A stretch of DNA of 64,000 bases from Eriocheir sinensis (GCF_024679095.1 NC_066509.1:22479479-22543478); one strand, 5' to 3'; positions 36,195 through 52,349 are shown, counted from the stretch's first letter. Made by a program: numbers and translations. The notes: generated from the sequence alone by a model not told the origin.

Positions 36195-36447
36195 TCATCA
36201 CGGCCTGATCACGAGTTGGACTCGCTTTCGCCAGCAGGTACCCTCCCGACACGAGCAAGTGCATGCTCATGCGCGTCATCTCTGGTACTATGACCCCACA
36301 CACACCACATTCCCCTGCTCAAGGGGGGGGATGCGTAAACTCAATTCTAGTCAACGTCAACGGAAGACCTGAGCGGGGCGGGGCCTGAACCGGCTCCTGT
36401 TTGGAACCTTGCAGCGCAGCGCAGCGCGCCTACCGACTGAGCTACCC

Positions 36448-36508
<61 letters not shown>
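36153..36508 (-). mobile_element. SINE-2, tRNA-derived SINE flanked by (TG)n
   Basis: On the minus strand the head has a perfect A box TAGCTCAGTCGG (36,433-36,444) and a B-box-like GGTTCAGGCCC (36,381-36,391). The body runs to about 36,193. It is bordered by (TG)n at 36,153-36,191 and 36,449-36,508; the first would be a (CA)n tail of the element. The body does not match SINE-1. It is not a functional tRNA gene: the spacing and the acceptor stem do not close properly. Confidence 0.72.
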
Positions 36509-36509
<1 letters not shown>

Positions 36510-37280
36510 TGGTTTTATTGCTGAGGAAGCATATACGAAAACAGTGAGTACACAACTATGGTGTCTGGGTTATAGTTAGCATGAAAATAGGAAAATAGAT
36601 AGCAAGAAAAGCAGCGCTGATAGAGGCGGTAGTAATGAGTGTAGTAGTAGTAGTGGTGGTAGTATAGTAGTAGTCGTAGCAGTAGTAGTGGTAGTAGTAA
36701 AGGAACTGAAATTGTAATTTCAGTTGGTCTCGGTATCTGTTCCATGATGCTGACAGCGCCAGGTCTGTCATTCTCTTAATCTTTTTATTGTCTCGTTGCT
36801 GTTTTTTTTTTTTTTTGTTTTCGCCGCGCCGCTGTTTCCCTCTGTGCTATCGCCGCCCCGCCCCGCAGGTAGAGGCGCCGCTCTGCAGGTGTGTCGGGGC
36901 GTGGGAATGTAATTACGCCGCGGCGATGATTGGTTTGGGAGGAACGTATGCACGGCACCGCCTAATCGCTGCTGCTGCTGCTCATGTATTATTTGTATGG
37001 TATTATTACTATTACCTTTTTTAATATTATCGTCAGTATTATATTAGCCACACGCATTGGGGCAGTGTTATAGATTCTACCGTGTTATTTCTTTCTACGT
37101 CTTTATGTCTGTCTGTCTGTATATTTGTTCGTCAGTGTGTCTCTTTCTGTCTATGTATGTCTATCTGTCTGTTTGTCTGTATCTGTGTATGGCTATGTCT
37201 GTTTGCCTGCTTTTCGGTTTATGTCTGTTCCCATGTCTGTCTGCCTGTCTATGTCTCTCCATCTCTAATGTAAGTATAAA
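36509..37280. other. Mixed stretch with short (GTA)n and loose CTGTCTGT words
   Basis: Trinucleotide GTA/AGT words lie at 36,640-36,700. A moderately GC-rich patch (36,820-36,960) has no open frame that looks real. From 37,090 to 37,260 TCTGTCTGT words recur as a loose tetranucleotide repeat. Confidence 0.55.
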
Positions 37281-37437
37281 CAGCAACAACAACAACAACA
37301 GCAACAACAACTATAACTATATAACTATAACTATAACTACTACTACTACAACAACCACCACCACTACAACTCTTACTACTACCCTCCCCAACACTACCAC
37401 TATTACCACCTTCACCACCACCACCACTTCTAGAGCA
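37281..37437. repeat. Compound trinucleotide stretch (ACA)n/(CTA)n/(CCA)n
   Basis: Irregular runs of AAC, CTA and ACC trinucleotides. Poly-Asn and poly-Thr frames here are artefacts. Confidence 0.85.
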
Positions 37438-37639
37438 CAATACACCTTACACGCGGGAAGATAAACTTACACATGCAATTAACCTTTCTTGCCGCGCGTT
37501 AATCATTCATCACCGCCGCTCGTTGGCTTCTCTGTCTTCTCTAATGTCTTAACACAACCCTCCTGTCCCTCCCTCCCTCCTCTCGCTCATGTATTCCTTC
37601 CTCTGTCTTCTCCGTCTGTCCCTCTTCACTCACCCAATG

Positions 37640-38350
37640 CGTGGGTCTGCTGCGCTTTCTTCCTCTTCCTAGATTACCAGCACCATGACCTACATTACTT
37701 TCATCTCTCCATTACTTTAGTCGTCTCCTTTTACTTTTCTCAAATATTCGTCCGCTGCAGTGAGTCTTTTGTGCTTTCTTACACTTTCAGATCACAACGA
37801 CTATTTCCATAGAGTAATGCAATATTTTTATCTCTCTACTCTCTCAGTCGTTTTCTTTAATTTCTCTCTACCATTTGTTTGCTGCAGCGAGTCTTCTGTT
37901 TTTCCTTTCTCTTCCAAATCACTATGATCATTATTATATTTACCATTACAATACTTTCATCTTAGAACTTTCTCAGTCATGTGTTTGTTCACTTCTGTCT
38001 ATCATTTTCCCTTCTGTTTTTTATTCCCTTTCAAGAACACTAAACCATTGCCATGCCCAGCACATCAGTATTTTTCTTTCTCCACGTCCTCAATCGTTTT
38101 CTCTCATGTTCTATACCATCTGTCCCTTGCAGCGAGTTTTCTGTCCTTCCTTCCACTGCCAAGGTCACCACTGCCATTCAAAACCACACCCTTTCATTCC
38201 TCCACCTTCTCAAACAAGTAATCATCTATCATGCCGTCATTACTTACTCATTGCAACGAGTCTTTTGTCCTTTCTTCCACTTCCAAGATTACCCCGACCA
38301 TTACCACCACATCCACCAGCATAATCCACTCATCTCTCCACCTCGTTAGA
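37640..38350. repeat. Diverged ~125-bp tandem array, pyrimidine-rich
   Basis: Variants of a GCTGCAGCGAGTCTTCTGT word followed by a CTTTCTTCC stretch recur near 37,753, 37,881, about 38,003, 38,127 and 38,251, giving a period of about 123-128 bp. Each is followed by a similar CCATTAC or TCACCA block. The units are strongly diverged, so the array is old. Confidence 0.7.
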
Positions 38351-39129
38351 TAAGCACTGCTCCACCTCTCCTTCAAGCCATTACGAATCCACTTCCACAT
38401 TCACCACCAGCATCATCATCGTCAACCCTCTCTTCATCACCAGTTCCTTTCTCTCCATGTCCACCATCACCCGCTTTGCTATTCCTCTCTCCCTCATCCA
38501 CTTCTTCCACTGCAGTCACCACCACATCCACCACCAGTACTATCTCATGTTCCGTTTTCTGTCCAATAATATCACCAATACTAACACCACTGCTGACTCT
38601 GTATCTCACTCTCTTTCTCTCCCTTCCCTCCATTCCTCTCCCCAACCACCACCGCCACCATAACCAACTCTATACAATTATTTTTTCTTCCCTACTCCCA
38701 ACATTTAACTTTATCGCCCACCATCCCTTCCCTTATATACTTCCCTTACTTCTTCCTTATCGCCACTTCCACTTCCCCTCCCTCCGTATCTCCCACTCTC
38801 CCTCTCCCTCTCCATCTACCCATCCTCCTCTCCTTTTTCTCCAGACACCTTCATGAACTCCTCCTCACCTGTCCTCACTTACTCACGGGACAATCATGGA
38901 AACTCTAATATGGAACACCTGACGACCTTCCTGCCTTCCTTACCTCGCCAGACATTTACAAGAGGGAAGTCAGCAATATCTATTTTTCTCGATGAGTTGC
39001 TTTTATTTCTGGGGCGGCAATGTTTCAGGAGGTCGAGGTGAGGCCGAGGTGAAGTATAACGTTAGTGTGGCCGCTGCAGTGATGGTTGTGAGTGAGGAAC
39101 ATAAAGAAAGGCGTGAGGTGCGTGGACCG
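38351..39129. other. CCA/TCC-rich stretch and unclassified sequence
   Basis: Pyrimidine-rich with many CACCA and CATCC words to about 38,860, then mixed sequence. It may be a further decayed part of the preceding array. No gene is seen. Confidence 0.5.
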
Positions 39130-39229
39130 AGGCTTACTGAGGCCTGTGTTCTCAGACGCTTTCCACTCACAAAGAATATTTCCAAAGGCCACAAAGGAGA
39201 GTAGTAGGGTTGTCATTATATATTTTATT

Positions 39230-39370
39230 TATGGTGTAGAAGCCTTGTCAAACCATCACTAGGTTCATAAAACTACCCATGGAAATACCCACAACAACCT
39301 TTACGAAAGCCTTACCAATATCGAGTGTGTAAGTCCCAAAATGTTGGAGAATATGAGCCCAAGATTAACC
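39230..39370 (-). repeat. Single-unit relative of the 79-bp repeat family
   Basis: Read on the minus strand the order ACATTTTGGGACTTACACAC, TTGGTAAGGCTTTCG, GGTATTTCCATGGGTAG and GCTTCTACACCAT parallels 30,575-30,705. It has one copy of the segment that is repeated four times at 30 kb. Similarity may extend to about 39,130 but is weaker. Confidence 0.7.
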
Positions 39371-39384
39371 AAAGCCACAGAACA

Positions 39385-40760
39385 GGTAACCGGTAGGGCG
39401 GGTGGGTGGGTGACTGAATGAGCGTGAGGGAGGCTGTTGTGTGCGGGAGGCTGGTGGGGTTGGTGGGAGAGGGTACTTGTGTGTGTGGGTGAGTGGGTGG
39501 GTGACTGAATGAGCGTGACGGAGGCTGTTGTGTGCGGGAGGGTGGTGGGGTTGGTAGGAGTGGGTAGTTGTGTGTGTGGGTGAGTGGGTGGGCTGGTGGG
39601 GTTGGTAGGAGTGGGTAGTTGTGTGTGTGGGTGAGTGGGTGGGTTGGTAGGAGTGGGTAGTTGTGTGTGTGGGTGAGTGGGTGGGTTGGTAGGAGTGGGT
39701 AGTTGTGTGTGTGGGTGAGTGGGTGGGTTGGTAGGAGTGGGTAGTTGTGTGTGTGGGTGAGTGGGTGGGGTTGGTTGGAGCGGGTAGTTGTGTGTCTGGG
39801 TGAGTGGGTGGGTTGGTAGGAGTGGGTAGTTGTGTGTGTGGGTGAGTGGGTGGGCTGGTGGGGTTGGTAGGAGTGGGTAGTTGTGTGTGTGGGTGAGTGG
39901 GTGGGGTTGGTAGGAGTGGGTAGTTGTGTGTGTGGGTGAGTGGGTGGGCTGGTGGGGTTGGTAGGAGTGGGTAGTTGTGTGTGTGGGTGAGTGGGTGGGG
40001 TTGGTAGGAGTGGGTAGTTGTGTGTGTGGGTGAGTGGGTGGGGTTGGTAGGAGTGGGTAGTTGTGTGTGGGGGTGAGTGGGTGGGGTTGGTAGGAGTGGG
40101 TAGTTGTGTGTGGGGGTGAGTGGGTGGGGTTGGTAGGAGTGGGTAGTTGTGTGTGGGGGTGAGTGGGTGGGGTTGGTAGGAGTGGGTAGTTGTGTGTGTG
40201 GGTGAGTGGGTTGGGTTGGTAGGAGTGGGTAGTTGTGTGTGTGGGTGAGTGGGTGGGGTTGGTAGGAGTGGGTAGTTGTGTGTGTGGGTGAGTGGGTGGG
40301 TGACTAATGAGCGTGAGGGAGGCTGTTGTGTGCGGGAGGCTGGTGAGGTTGGTAGTAGTGGGTAGTTGTGTGTGTGGGTGAGTGGGTGGGCTGGTGGGGT
40401 TGGTAGGCGTGGGTAGTTGTGTGTGTGGGTGAGTGGGTGGGCTGGTGGGGTTGGTAGGAGTGGGTAGTTGTGTGTGTGGGTGAGTGGGTGGGCTGGTGGG
40501 GTTGGTAGGAGTGGGTAGTTGTGTGTGTGGGTGAGTGGGTGGGCTGGTGGGGTTGGTGGGAGTGGGTAGTTGTGTGTGTGGGTGGGTGGGTGGGCTGGTG
40601 GGGTTGGTAGGAGTGGGTAGTTGTGTGTGGGGGTGAGTGGTTGGCCTGGTGGGGTTGGTAGGAGTGGGTAGTTGTGCGTGTGGGTGAGTGGGTGGGCTGG
40701 TGGGGTTGGTAGGAGTGGGTAGTTGTGTGTGGGGGTGAGTGGGTGGGCTGGTAAGGTTTG
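39385..40760. repeat. G/T-rich minisatellite of ~42- and ~55-bp units
   Basis: The core words GTTGGTAGGAGTGGGTAGTT and TGTGTGTGGGTGAGTGGGTG alternate throughout. Longer units add GGCTGGTGGG before the core. A rarer, longer variant with GACTGAATGAGCGTGA and GAGGCTGTTGTGTGCGGGAG appears at 39,410, 39,505 and 40,300. There are about 30 units. A perfect (GGGT)3GGG tract at 40,580-40,594 can form a G-quadruplex. Confidence 0.92.
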
Positions 40761-42239
40761 GCGGTTGTTGGTGTGGTGATCTGGGTGGGTTAGTTATGTA
40801 CTGTGGTGGATGGGTTGCTTCTTTACTGCAAGACTAATGGCAAACTGAAGCCTATGGTAAAGTAATTGAACAAGGAATATCGACAAGGAAGAGCAAACAA
40901 TTCATAAAAAAAGACTAAAAGAATATTCAACAATGTTCAGAACAAAATAGCCATCCACGAGAGAGCTCCATGAACAGTAAATTAATATCTACACTAACAT
41001 CTAACACATATTGACACAAACAAATCCTTCACCTGGACTGAAAAAAAACCGACGTATAATCCTTTGTGAGTGTGTTTCCTGCGAACACGGTAACACATTG
41101 AGACTGAGAGACACCCGACCGTAGTCCTCGGAGAGAAAGGTGTGCAATCAGCGCGTCGTTCTCTGCCACGACACGTGACAGCAACGTGAGAAATGCCCAA
41201 AGAGTAATGGAGACTGATGCTGGGAATGACTACGGTGGATATGACAAGCTGAAAAAGGAATACAAAAATATGACAAAAGAATATGACATAGTGAAGGCAA
41301 TTAAAATCAAGAAATGAAAGTGGTCAGGGCACATTTAGAAGAGAGGACATTAAATAAATGTGTGACTGACTAGGATATCCCAGATGAACAAAAAATATAT
41401 AATAACAATTATGGTATAGAAAATATATAACGAAAAATAAAGAACCTCCCCGTCCATAAGATACACTTAAGTAAAACCTTCATAACCATCTACGCATCAA
41501 TAAATGAAAAAAATAATAATACCAACATGCAGCCAGTGAGTGAGTGTGGCTGACGTCAATAATCCAAAGAACAGCCTTTTATATTAGGAAAAAAACTTTT
41601 TCCCCAACAAAAACTCTTCATACGCATTGACACACCTACGCTACAATAAGTCAATCAAACAAGAATAGCAGCAGAAGGAGAAAGTCTAAGGTTCATGCAA
41701 AGAATCTCCACAACACCCTTGTGCAGCAGCCTCCCCTCCCCCCCCAAAAAAAATCATTCCTAAAAAAAAATATATATATCTTCCTAAAAAATCTTATTCG
41801 CCACAGTCTCCGCCGCCAAAGCCGCGTTCTGACGTTGTTTTATTCTCGCCTCTTTGCCCGCTGAGCACCGAGGCCACGCGCAGCTATACCGTACGCCCCC
41901 ACCTTGACCTTTACTTCACCCTCTTCCCCGCGTCTGAGCCTACGGGAATTATTTGGCACCAGACGATGCATAAGAGATGACGTCAATGTTTCCTAACACC
42001 CGAACACTGAAGCCCGAACGACGTTTTTCTTCTCTCACTTTCACTTTTCTTGACGGTACACTGTGATGGAGCATGAGCCTTTACGGCTGTTATTTTTGTA
42101 CGGGGAGAGAAAGATGTGTGAGAAGAGGAGGAAGAGCAGGACGTACGGAAAACACGTCAAGGGTTATAAAAAACGATACAAAGATAAACAGAAAATTACA
42201 AGACCTAAAGAGAAAAAGGCATTAAAACTTTTACAAAAA
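40761..42239. other. Unclassified, mostly AT-rich sequence; CRE-like sites near 41.5-42.0 kb
   Basis: No coding region is convincing. TGACGTCA occurs at 41,551-41,558 and 41,978-41,985, both followed by AT. The 41,810-41,950 patch is richer in GC and CpG than its neighbourhood. A short Lys-rich frame at 42,063-42,290 is compositional. Confidence 0.5.
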
Positions 42240-42855
42240 CACAGCCCAGGCAAAAAAAAAAAAAATACTAAAGGAAAACAAACTAATTAATATCTACGTA
42301 AAAAACAACCGAAAAAAAACCGATATGAGAACAAAATCAAGATCTATAAAAAAATATATATAATTAAACCCCACGCAGTTCGGTATAGCACATAGAATTA
42401 CTGAGTTAATCTTTATATTATTAACAACCCTCGCACATTAATTATTTATTTTCTTAACCTACGCAGACACCTCATGTGAATTACTAAAGTTTAAACATCA
42501 ACATAAACAAAGACTAATATTGTCAAAGTTTTTAGTCACATTTCCCAGCAACACTGAATTAATCTCGACACATTTATTAACTAACGAACGTGAAATAATT
42601 TATGCCGCCCGCCGCCTCGCGCTACTCACAACTTGAGCACGAAAAAAAGTAAAATGATCCACGTCGTGTTTTCATCACGCCTGACATTACTGAATTAGTC
42701 TTGACACCTTTCACGACTATCACACATTTATGGAATCTGCTCTTCATTATGTTCCTTTACCTGAAAACTTACCTAATCCGGCGGCCATTTACAACAACAA
42801 CAAAAAAAAAACATGTTACTCGTTATTTAAACATAAAAAACGCTGACCTAGGTAC

Positions 42856-44200
42856 ATAAGAACATAAGAACATAAAAACGCAGGAGTCTGCAAGAGGCCG
42901 GTAGGCCTGTACGAGGCAGCTCCTTTGACCCTAAGCTCCCGTGTATCTAACCCCACCTAATATCGCTGTCCATGAATTTATCTAGTCTATTTTTGAATGT
43001 GACAATTGTATTGGCACTCACCACATGACTGCTAAGCCTATTCCACTCATCCACCACCCTGTTAGTAAACCAATTTTTGCCTATGTCCCTGTTGAATCTG
43101 AATTTATCCAGTTTAAACCCGTTACTTCGTGTCCTACCCGGTTCTCTTACCAACAAAACCTTATGAATGTCTCCCGTATTAAAGCCCTTCATCCATTTAT
43201 AAACCTCGATCATGTCTCCACTCACCCTTCGCCTTTCTAGAGAATGCAAGTTTAACTGTTTGAGTCTTTCCTCGTATGGCAAGTTTCTCAACCCCTGAAT
43301 CATCTTAGTCATCCTCCTCTGCACCGATTCTAACATTTTGATATCCATTCTATAGTAGGGTGACCAGAACTGAGCCGCATAGTCAAGATGAGGTCTAACT
43401 AATGCTAAATATAGTTTGAGGAAGACTTAGGGGATTCTGTTGCTTACGCTCCTTGAAATAAATCCCAGTACCCTATTAGCTCGATTTCTAGCTTGAATGC
43501 ATTGTGCCCTTGGACGGAGATCAGAGCTCACTAAGACCCCTAAATCCCTCTCGCACCCAGACCTACTTATGAGAGTGTCATTTAAGCAATAGTTATGTGA
43601 GGGGTTGTTCCTACCTACACTCAGAATACTGCACTTCCCTACATTGAACTCCATCTGCCATTTATCCGCCCAGTCATATAATCTGTTGAGTTCACCTTGG
43701 AGAATACTAGCGTCCTGATCCGACTCAATTACTCTACCGATCTTGGTATCATCTGCAAATTTACTAACATCACTACTAATTCCTGTATCTAAGTCATTGA
43801 TATAAATAATAAACAAAAGTGGACCTAATACCGAACCTTGTGGGACCCCACTCGTAACACATCCCCAGTCAGATCTTTTACCATTGATTTGCACTCTTTG
43901 CTTCCTATTGCTAAGCCACGCCTTGACCCAGTTCAAAACTTTACCCTCTACTCCGTGAGCCTGTAATTTAAGCAACAGTCGTTGGTGAGGAACTTTGTCA
44001 AACGCTTTACTAAAATCAAGATAGATTACATCATAATTTTCATCTCAAATACTTTATTGTAGAAGGACAAGAGATTGGTGAGGCATGACCTACCTTTTGT
44101 GAACCCATGCTGCGAGTCGTGAATTAAGCTATGTTTCTCTAAATGCTCCCGAATGTTCCTGGCTATTATGAACTCCAGCATCTTCCCTATCAAAGAAGCA
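42856..44200 (-). mobile_element. LINE-F, 5'-truncated CR1-like LINE inserted in duplication alpha
   Basis: The minus strand runs from GKMLEFIIARNIREHLEKHS (about 44,190) through the reverse transcriptase and C-terminal domain to 42,947, then a 3' untranslated region ending in TTCTTATG repeats (about 42,856-42,878). Duplication beta lacks it and preserves an empty site near 50,850. It is closely similar in motifs to LINE-C (FADDTKI, LGV, EWNxL) but is another family. Confidence 0.88.
42947..44192 (-). pseudogene. LINE-F ORF2 fragment: reverse transcriptase and C-terminal domain
   Basis: Motifs in order on the minus strand: HDSQHGFTKGRSCLTNLL, YLDFSKAFDKVPH, SGVPQGSVLGPLLFIIYIND, FADDTKIG, DLGVLVSSDLRP, then RPHLDYAAQFWSPYY, VQRRMTKMIQGLRNLPYEER and NRVVDEWNRLSSHVV. 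Frameshifts lie near 44,040 and a stop lies at about 43,427 (SNRIP then stop). The last 133 codons (43,348-42,947) are open to the natural end. The endonuclease is missing, so it could not move by itself. Confidence 0.87.
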
Positions 44201-44216
44201 CGTTACTATTTTTCCT

Positions 44217-45120
44217 GCATAAGATTACAAATATTTACGCCACCTGTTCTACTCGTGACCTCACCTGACCTTACTTTGTCCACGTAAATCATAATGCCTT
44301 CACCTTTCATGGCTTCAAAACACCTGTTCTCTCCTCACCTAGCCTGGCACTTGCAGCTCGGCTTTCTTGGATTAAACTCATCTCCTTCTTCCTGCGACAT
44401 GGTTTTATTATACATGTTCCCCGACCTCTATTTCCCTCAGCTCACTTTTAACCTGACTCTGCTGCCTGTCTGAAAATCACCCACCAATTCCATCTGTGGC
44501 TTCCCCTTGACGACACACCTCATGGCATGTCCTCCTGTGAAGTCGTCTAGTCTGTGTACCTTACACTTCCATCCGTGACCATGTCTGCCCTCTGTACTTA
44601 ATTAACATCTCCTTTTGTGCCCCCATCTAGCCTCTGTCCCTGTGTTATCCCTTATGGATCTGCCTTCCCATGGAGCCAAGTGACCGATTTACCTTATATT
44701 GAGTCTCGTTTTGCCTTTCTTAACCTCAGGCACTCATCCCTTGTCCTGACCTGGCCGATGCACCTCATTATGTCTTCGTTTGATCACAACTGTCTCGCTT
44801 AACCTGTCCAGACCTAACTTCCCTTTCCTGCGCCCTCACCTGCCCTAACAACCCCTCCCCAGGCCTTCCCTCACCTGGCTCATGCATAAATCATTACCTG
44901 TCCTCTCTTTACCTGGCCTTCCAACGCCTCGTCTTTCTGTGGCCTCACCTGCCCCCACCTGGCCCATGTATCTGATTAACTAACCCCACCATACCTGCGT
45001 CACGTGTCCCCAGGTAAACTGTGACGTAATGTATTAGTCACCTGATGGAATGCCTGATGGGAGAGCCTGAGGAGACACCTGAAGGGACAACTGCGAGGAA
45101 CACCTGAAGGAAACATCTGA
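44217..45120. other. CACCTG-rich, C/T-rich part of duplication alpha
   Basis: CACCTG or CAGGTG occurs about nine times here, and many more ACCTGxCC words are present. The matching part of beta (50,860-51,640) has about as many. It may be a decayed short tandem repeat or a cluster of E-boxes. No coding frame is supported. Confidence 0.6.
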
Positions 45121-45191
45121 GGGCGGCGAGGCTTTGCAATCCCATCGTGTTAATTGAATTTGGCCGAAAAAGGTTGAAGGTGATGTTTGTT

Positions 45192-45195
<4 letters not shown>

Positions 45196-45256
<61 letters not shown>
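45196..45256. repeat. (TG)n microsatellite in duplication alpha
   Basis: TG run of about 60 bp; beta has one of about 97 bp at the same place (51,705). Confidence 0.97.
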
Positions 45257-45259
<3 letters not shown>

Positions 45260-45722
45260 GCCATTCTCTCTCAATTATTCTTTTCGTCGCCTTTGGTTAA
45301 TTTATAGCTTCGTTTTGTTTGACTCATCGTAAGTTTTCATTCGTTTGTTTTGTTTTTGCTTCCATGTTGACGAAACTCCTAAGGACCGTGCGCGTTTGCT
45401 TGTTTATGTCCGTCCATTTGTCTGCCTGTCTACGTCTATTTACCTGTCTGCCTATATGTTTACCTACCTATCTCTCTCTTTCTCTCTCTGTTTATTTATT
45501 TAAATGTATATCTGTTAGACATAAGAGTTGAGACGCAAGTAAATAATGAACTTGAGTATCCCTCCGCTCGGTCGCGTCGGAAGCCCGTTTTCTTTAGTAT
45601 TTACCTTTTTGTTGTTTTTTGTTGGTTTGTGTTTCAGCTTGAAGTGAGTTTGTCCAGCTTCAATTTCCGGGTGAAACCTGTCATCTGTACACTGCAATAT
45701 ATACTGTTGTGGGGGATGGTTG

Positions 45723-45724
<2 letters not shown>

Positions 45725-45756
<32 letters not shown>

Positions 45757-45768
45757 AACTATATATAT

Positions 45769-45850
<82 letters not shown>
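45725..45850. repeat. (AC)n followed by (AT)n
   Basis: AC run at 45,725-45,755 and AT run at about 45,762-45,850. Confidence 0.97.
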
Positions 45851-45852
<2 letters not shown>

Positions 45853-45869
45853 TATAATTGCCATGAAAA

Positions 45870-46490
45870 AAGAAATGTCTTGTGTTTGTGTGTGCCAGTC
45901 AGTGTTTTTTTCTTAAGGGAGGTGTATTGCAGGTTCGCAAGTGGGTTGGTAGAGTGGTAAGTAGTAGGCATGGTGGGTGAGGCAGGGGGGGGAGGGGAGG
46001 GAGGGAGGGGGGTTGGTAGGCAGGTTGATAGGTAGGAAGGGAGGGAGGGAAAGAGGGAAGGCAGGAGGTGACTAGAAAGGTCGTTATGGACTCACCCTCC
46101 GTACTTACACACCACAGCCCCTCACCTCCTCTCCCACTCCCTACCTATCCTCACCCACCCACCCAACCATCAACCTCCCTCATGTCCATCCTCCCTCCAG
46201 TCACCCGTCAACCCACTCAACCACCCACCTCGTTGTGATTGTGTTTGTGTGTGTGCCAGTCAGTGTGTTTCATGGCAAGTAGGAAGGTAGGTAGGAAGGG
46301 AGCTAGGGAAGGAGGGAACTAAGGAAGGTTACTAGGAAGGTAGTCATAGACCTACCCCCCTGTACGATCCCATCACATCTCTCCCCTTCTCTCCCACTCT
46401 GCCTCCCTACCCACCCATCGGCCTGCCCTCTCCCTCCTCTCTCCCTTCACCCCCGCCCACCAACCCACTCACCCACCCACCTCGTATAGG
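45870..46490. repeat. Imperfect tandem duplication of ~360 bp
   Basis: GTGTGTGCCAGTCAGTGT occurs at about 45,880 and 46,245. Each is followed by a GGTAGGAAGGGAG stretch, then GGTCGTTATGGACTCACCC or its relative near 46,340, then a CCCACC-rich tail. Two diverged units are visible. Confidence 0.7.
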
Positions 46491-46569
46491 GTTGTTTGAG
46501 GTGATTGAGTCTTATGTTTTTTGTGCGGAGTCATGTGTTTTTTGGACTTTTGGAGCATTTACGTGTTTC

Positions 46570-49809
<3,240 letters not shown>

Positions 49810-49828
49810 CTAATTGGCGGGTATTTAC

Positions 49829-50010
49829 GTCGGGATGTCTCTGGGACGATGCCGAGGTAGAGGAGGCCTCCTCCGTGAAGGTGTCGCCGGCCTGCACCTC
49901 TGCTGGGCTATAGCCGGCAGCCTCCTCCCCTTCGGGCCCCGGGTTAGAGACATTCTCGTCCGCCTCAAGGTTTCGATTGAAAACTCGAGACGCCGCAAAC
50001 GTTAGCCGGA
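49829..50010. other. GC-rich, coding-like island after the hexamer array
   Basis: A short GC-rich block in AT- and GT-rich surroundings. On the minus strand a frame without Met reads [17 protein letters not shown] then [19 protein letters not shown], an acidic, Ser/Pro-rich composition typical of disordered protein. The plus strand also has a frame ending FRLKTRDAANVSR. The strand and even coding status are unresolved; it may be an exon, a gene relic or part of an unknown mobile element. Confidence 0.3.
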
Positions 50011-50225
50011 ATATTAAATCGATGAACTAAGTGATGAAAGCGGTTGTTGCAGTGTTTGTAAGTTTTCAGATGGACGTGAAAGACGGAGTGAAGAGAAGGA
50101 ACCCTGCCGCCATCGGCCCCTCTTTCCTCTGTTTCCTTAAAATGGCTAACTTCCACGCAGCAATTCCGTCATCTTATGCTTCCCTTCTGTGGAGGAGGAG
50201 GGAAAAACATCAAAACATAAAAAAA

Positions 50226-52170
<1,945 letters not shown>

Positions 52171-52349
52171 AGTTAATGTGATAAACGTGCTTGTGCGTTG
52201 GCATATAAATACCGATACAACACAAACACCCCGGACCCGAGGTGACGCATATAAAGACGTATTTGATATTGACCATTGCTTGGATATTATAGACAAAGGG
52301 GATAAACGCAGAATTCAATAAAAAAAAACTATATGAATTCCTCTAGTGG

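Larger units (their letters stand above)
42240..45510 (+). repeat. Segmental duplication alpha (with LINE-F inserted)
   Basis: 42,240-42,835 and 44,215-45,510 match 50,226-50,850 and 50,855-52,170 in order and orientation, for example TTATGCCGCCC, CTACTCACAACTTGAGCACG, GTCCACGTAAATCATAAT, CACGTGTCCCCAGGT, CGTGTTAATTGAAT and CATTCGTTTGTTTTG. Divergence is clearly larger than between the 12.3 kb copies. The middle is interrupted by LINE-F only in alpha. Confidence 0.88.

Noticed and set aside
36360..36455. A tRNA gene on the minus strand
   Set aside because: A and B boxes are good, but I could not form a proper acceptor stem, and the sequence continues into a SINE-like body with a (CA)n tail.
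42063..42290. 75-codon Lys-rich frame
   Set aside because: A-rich composition explains it; no domain or conserved neighbour. A TATAAA word nearby is not enough.
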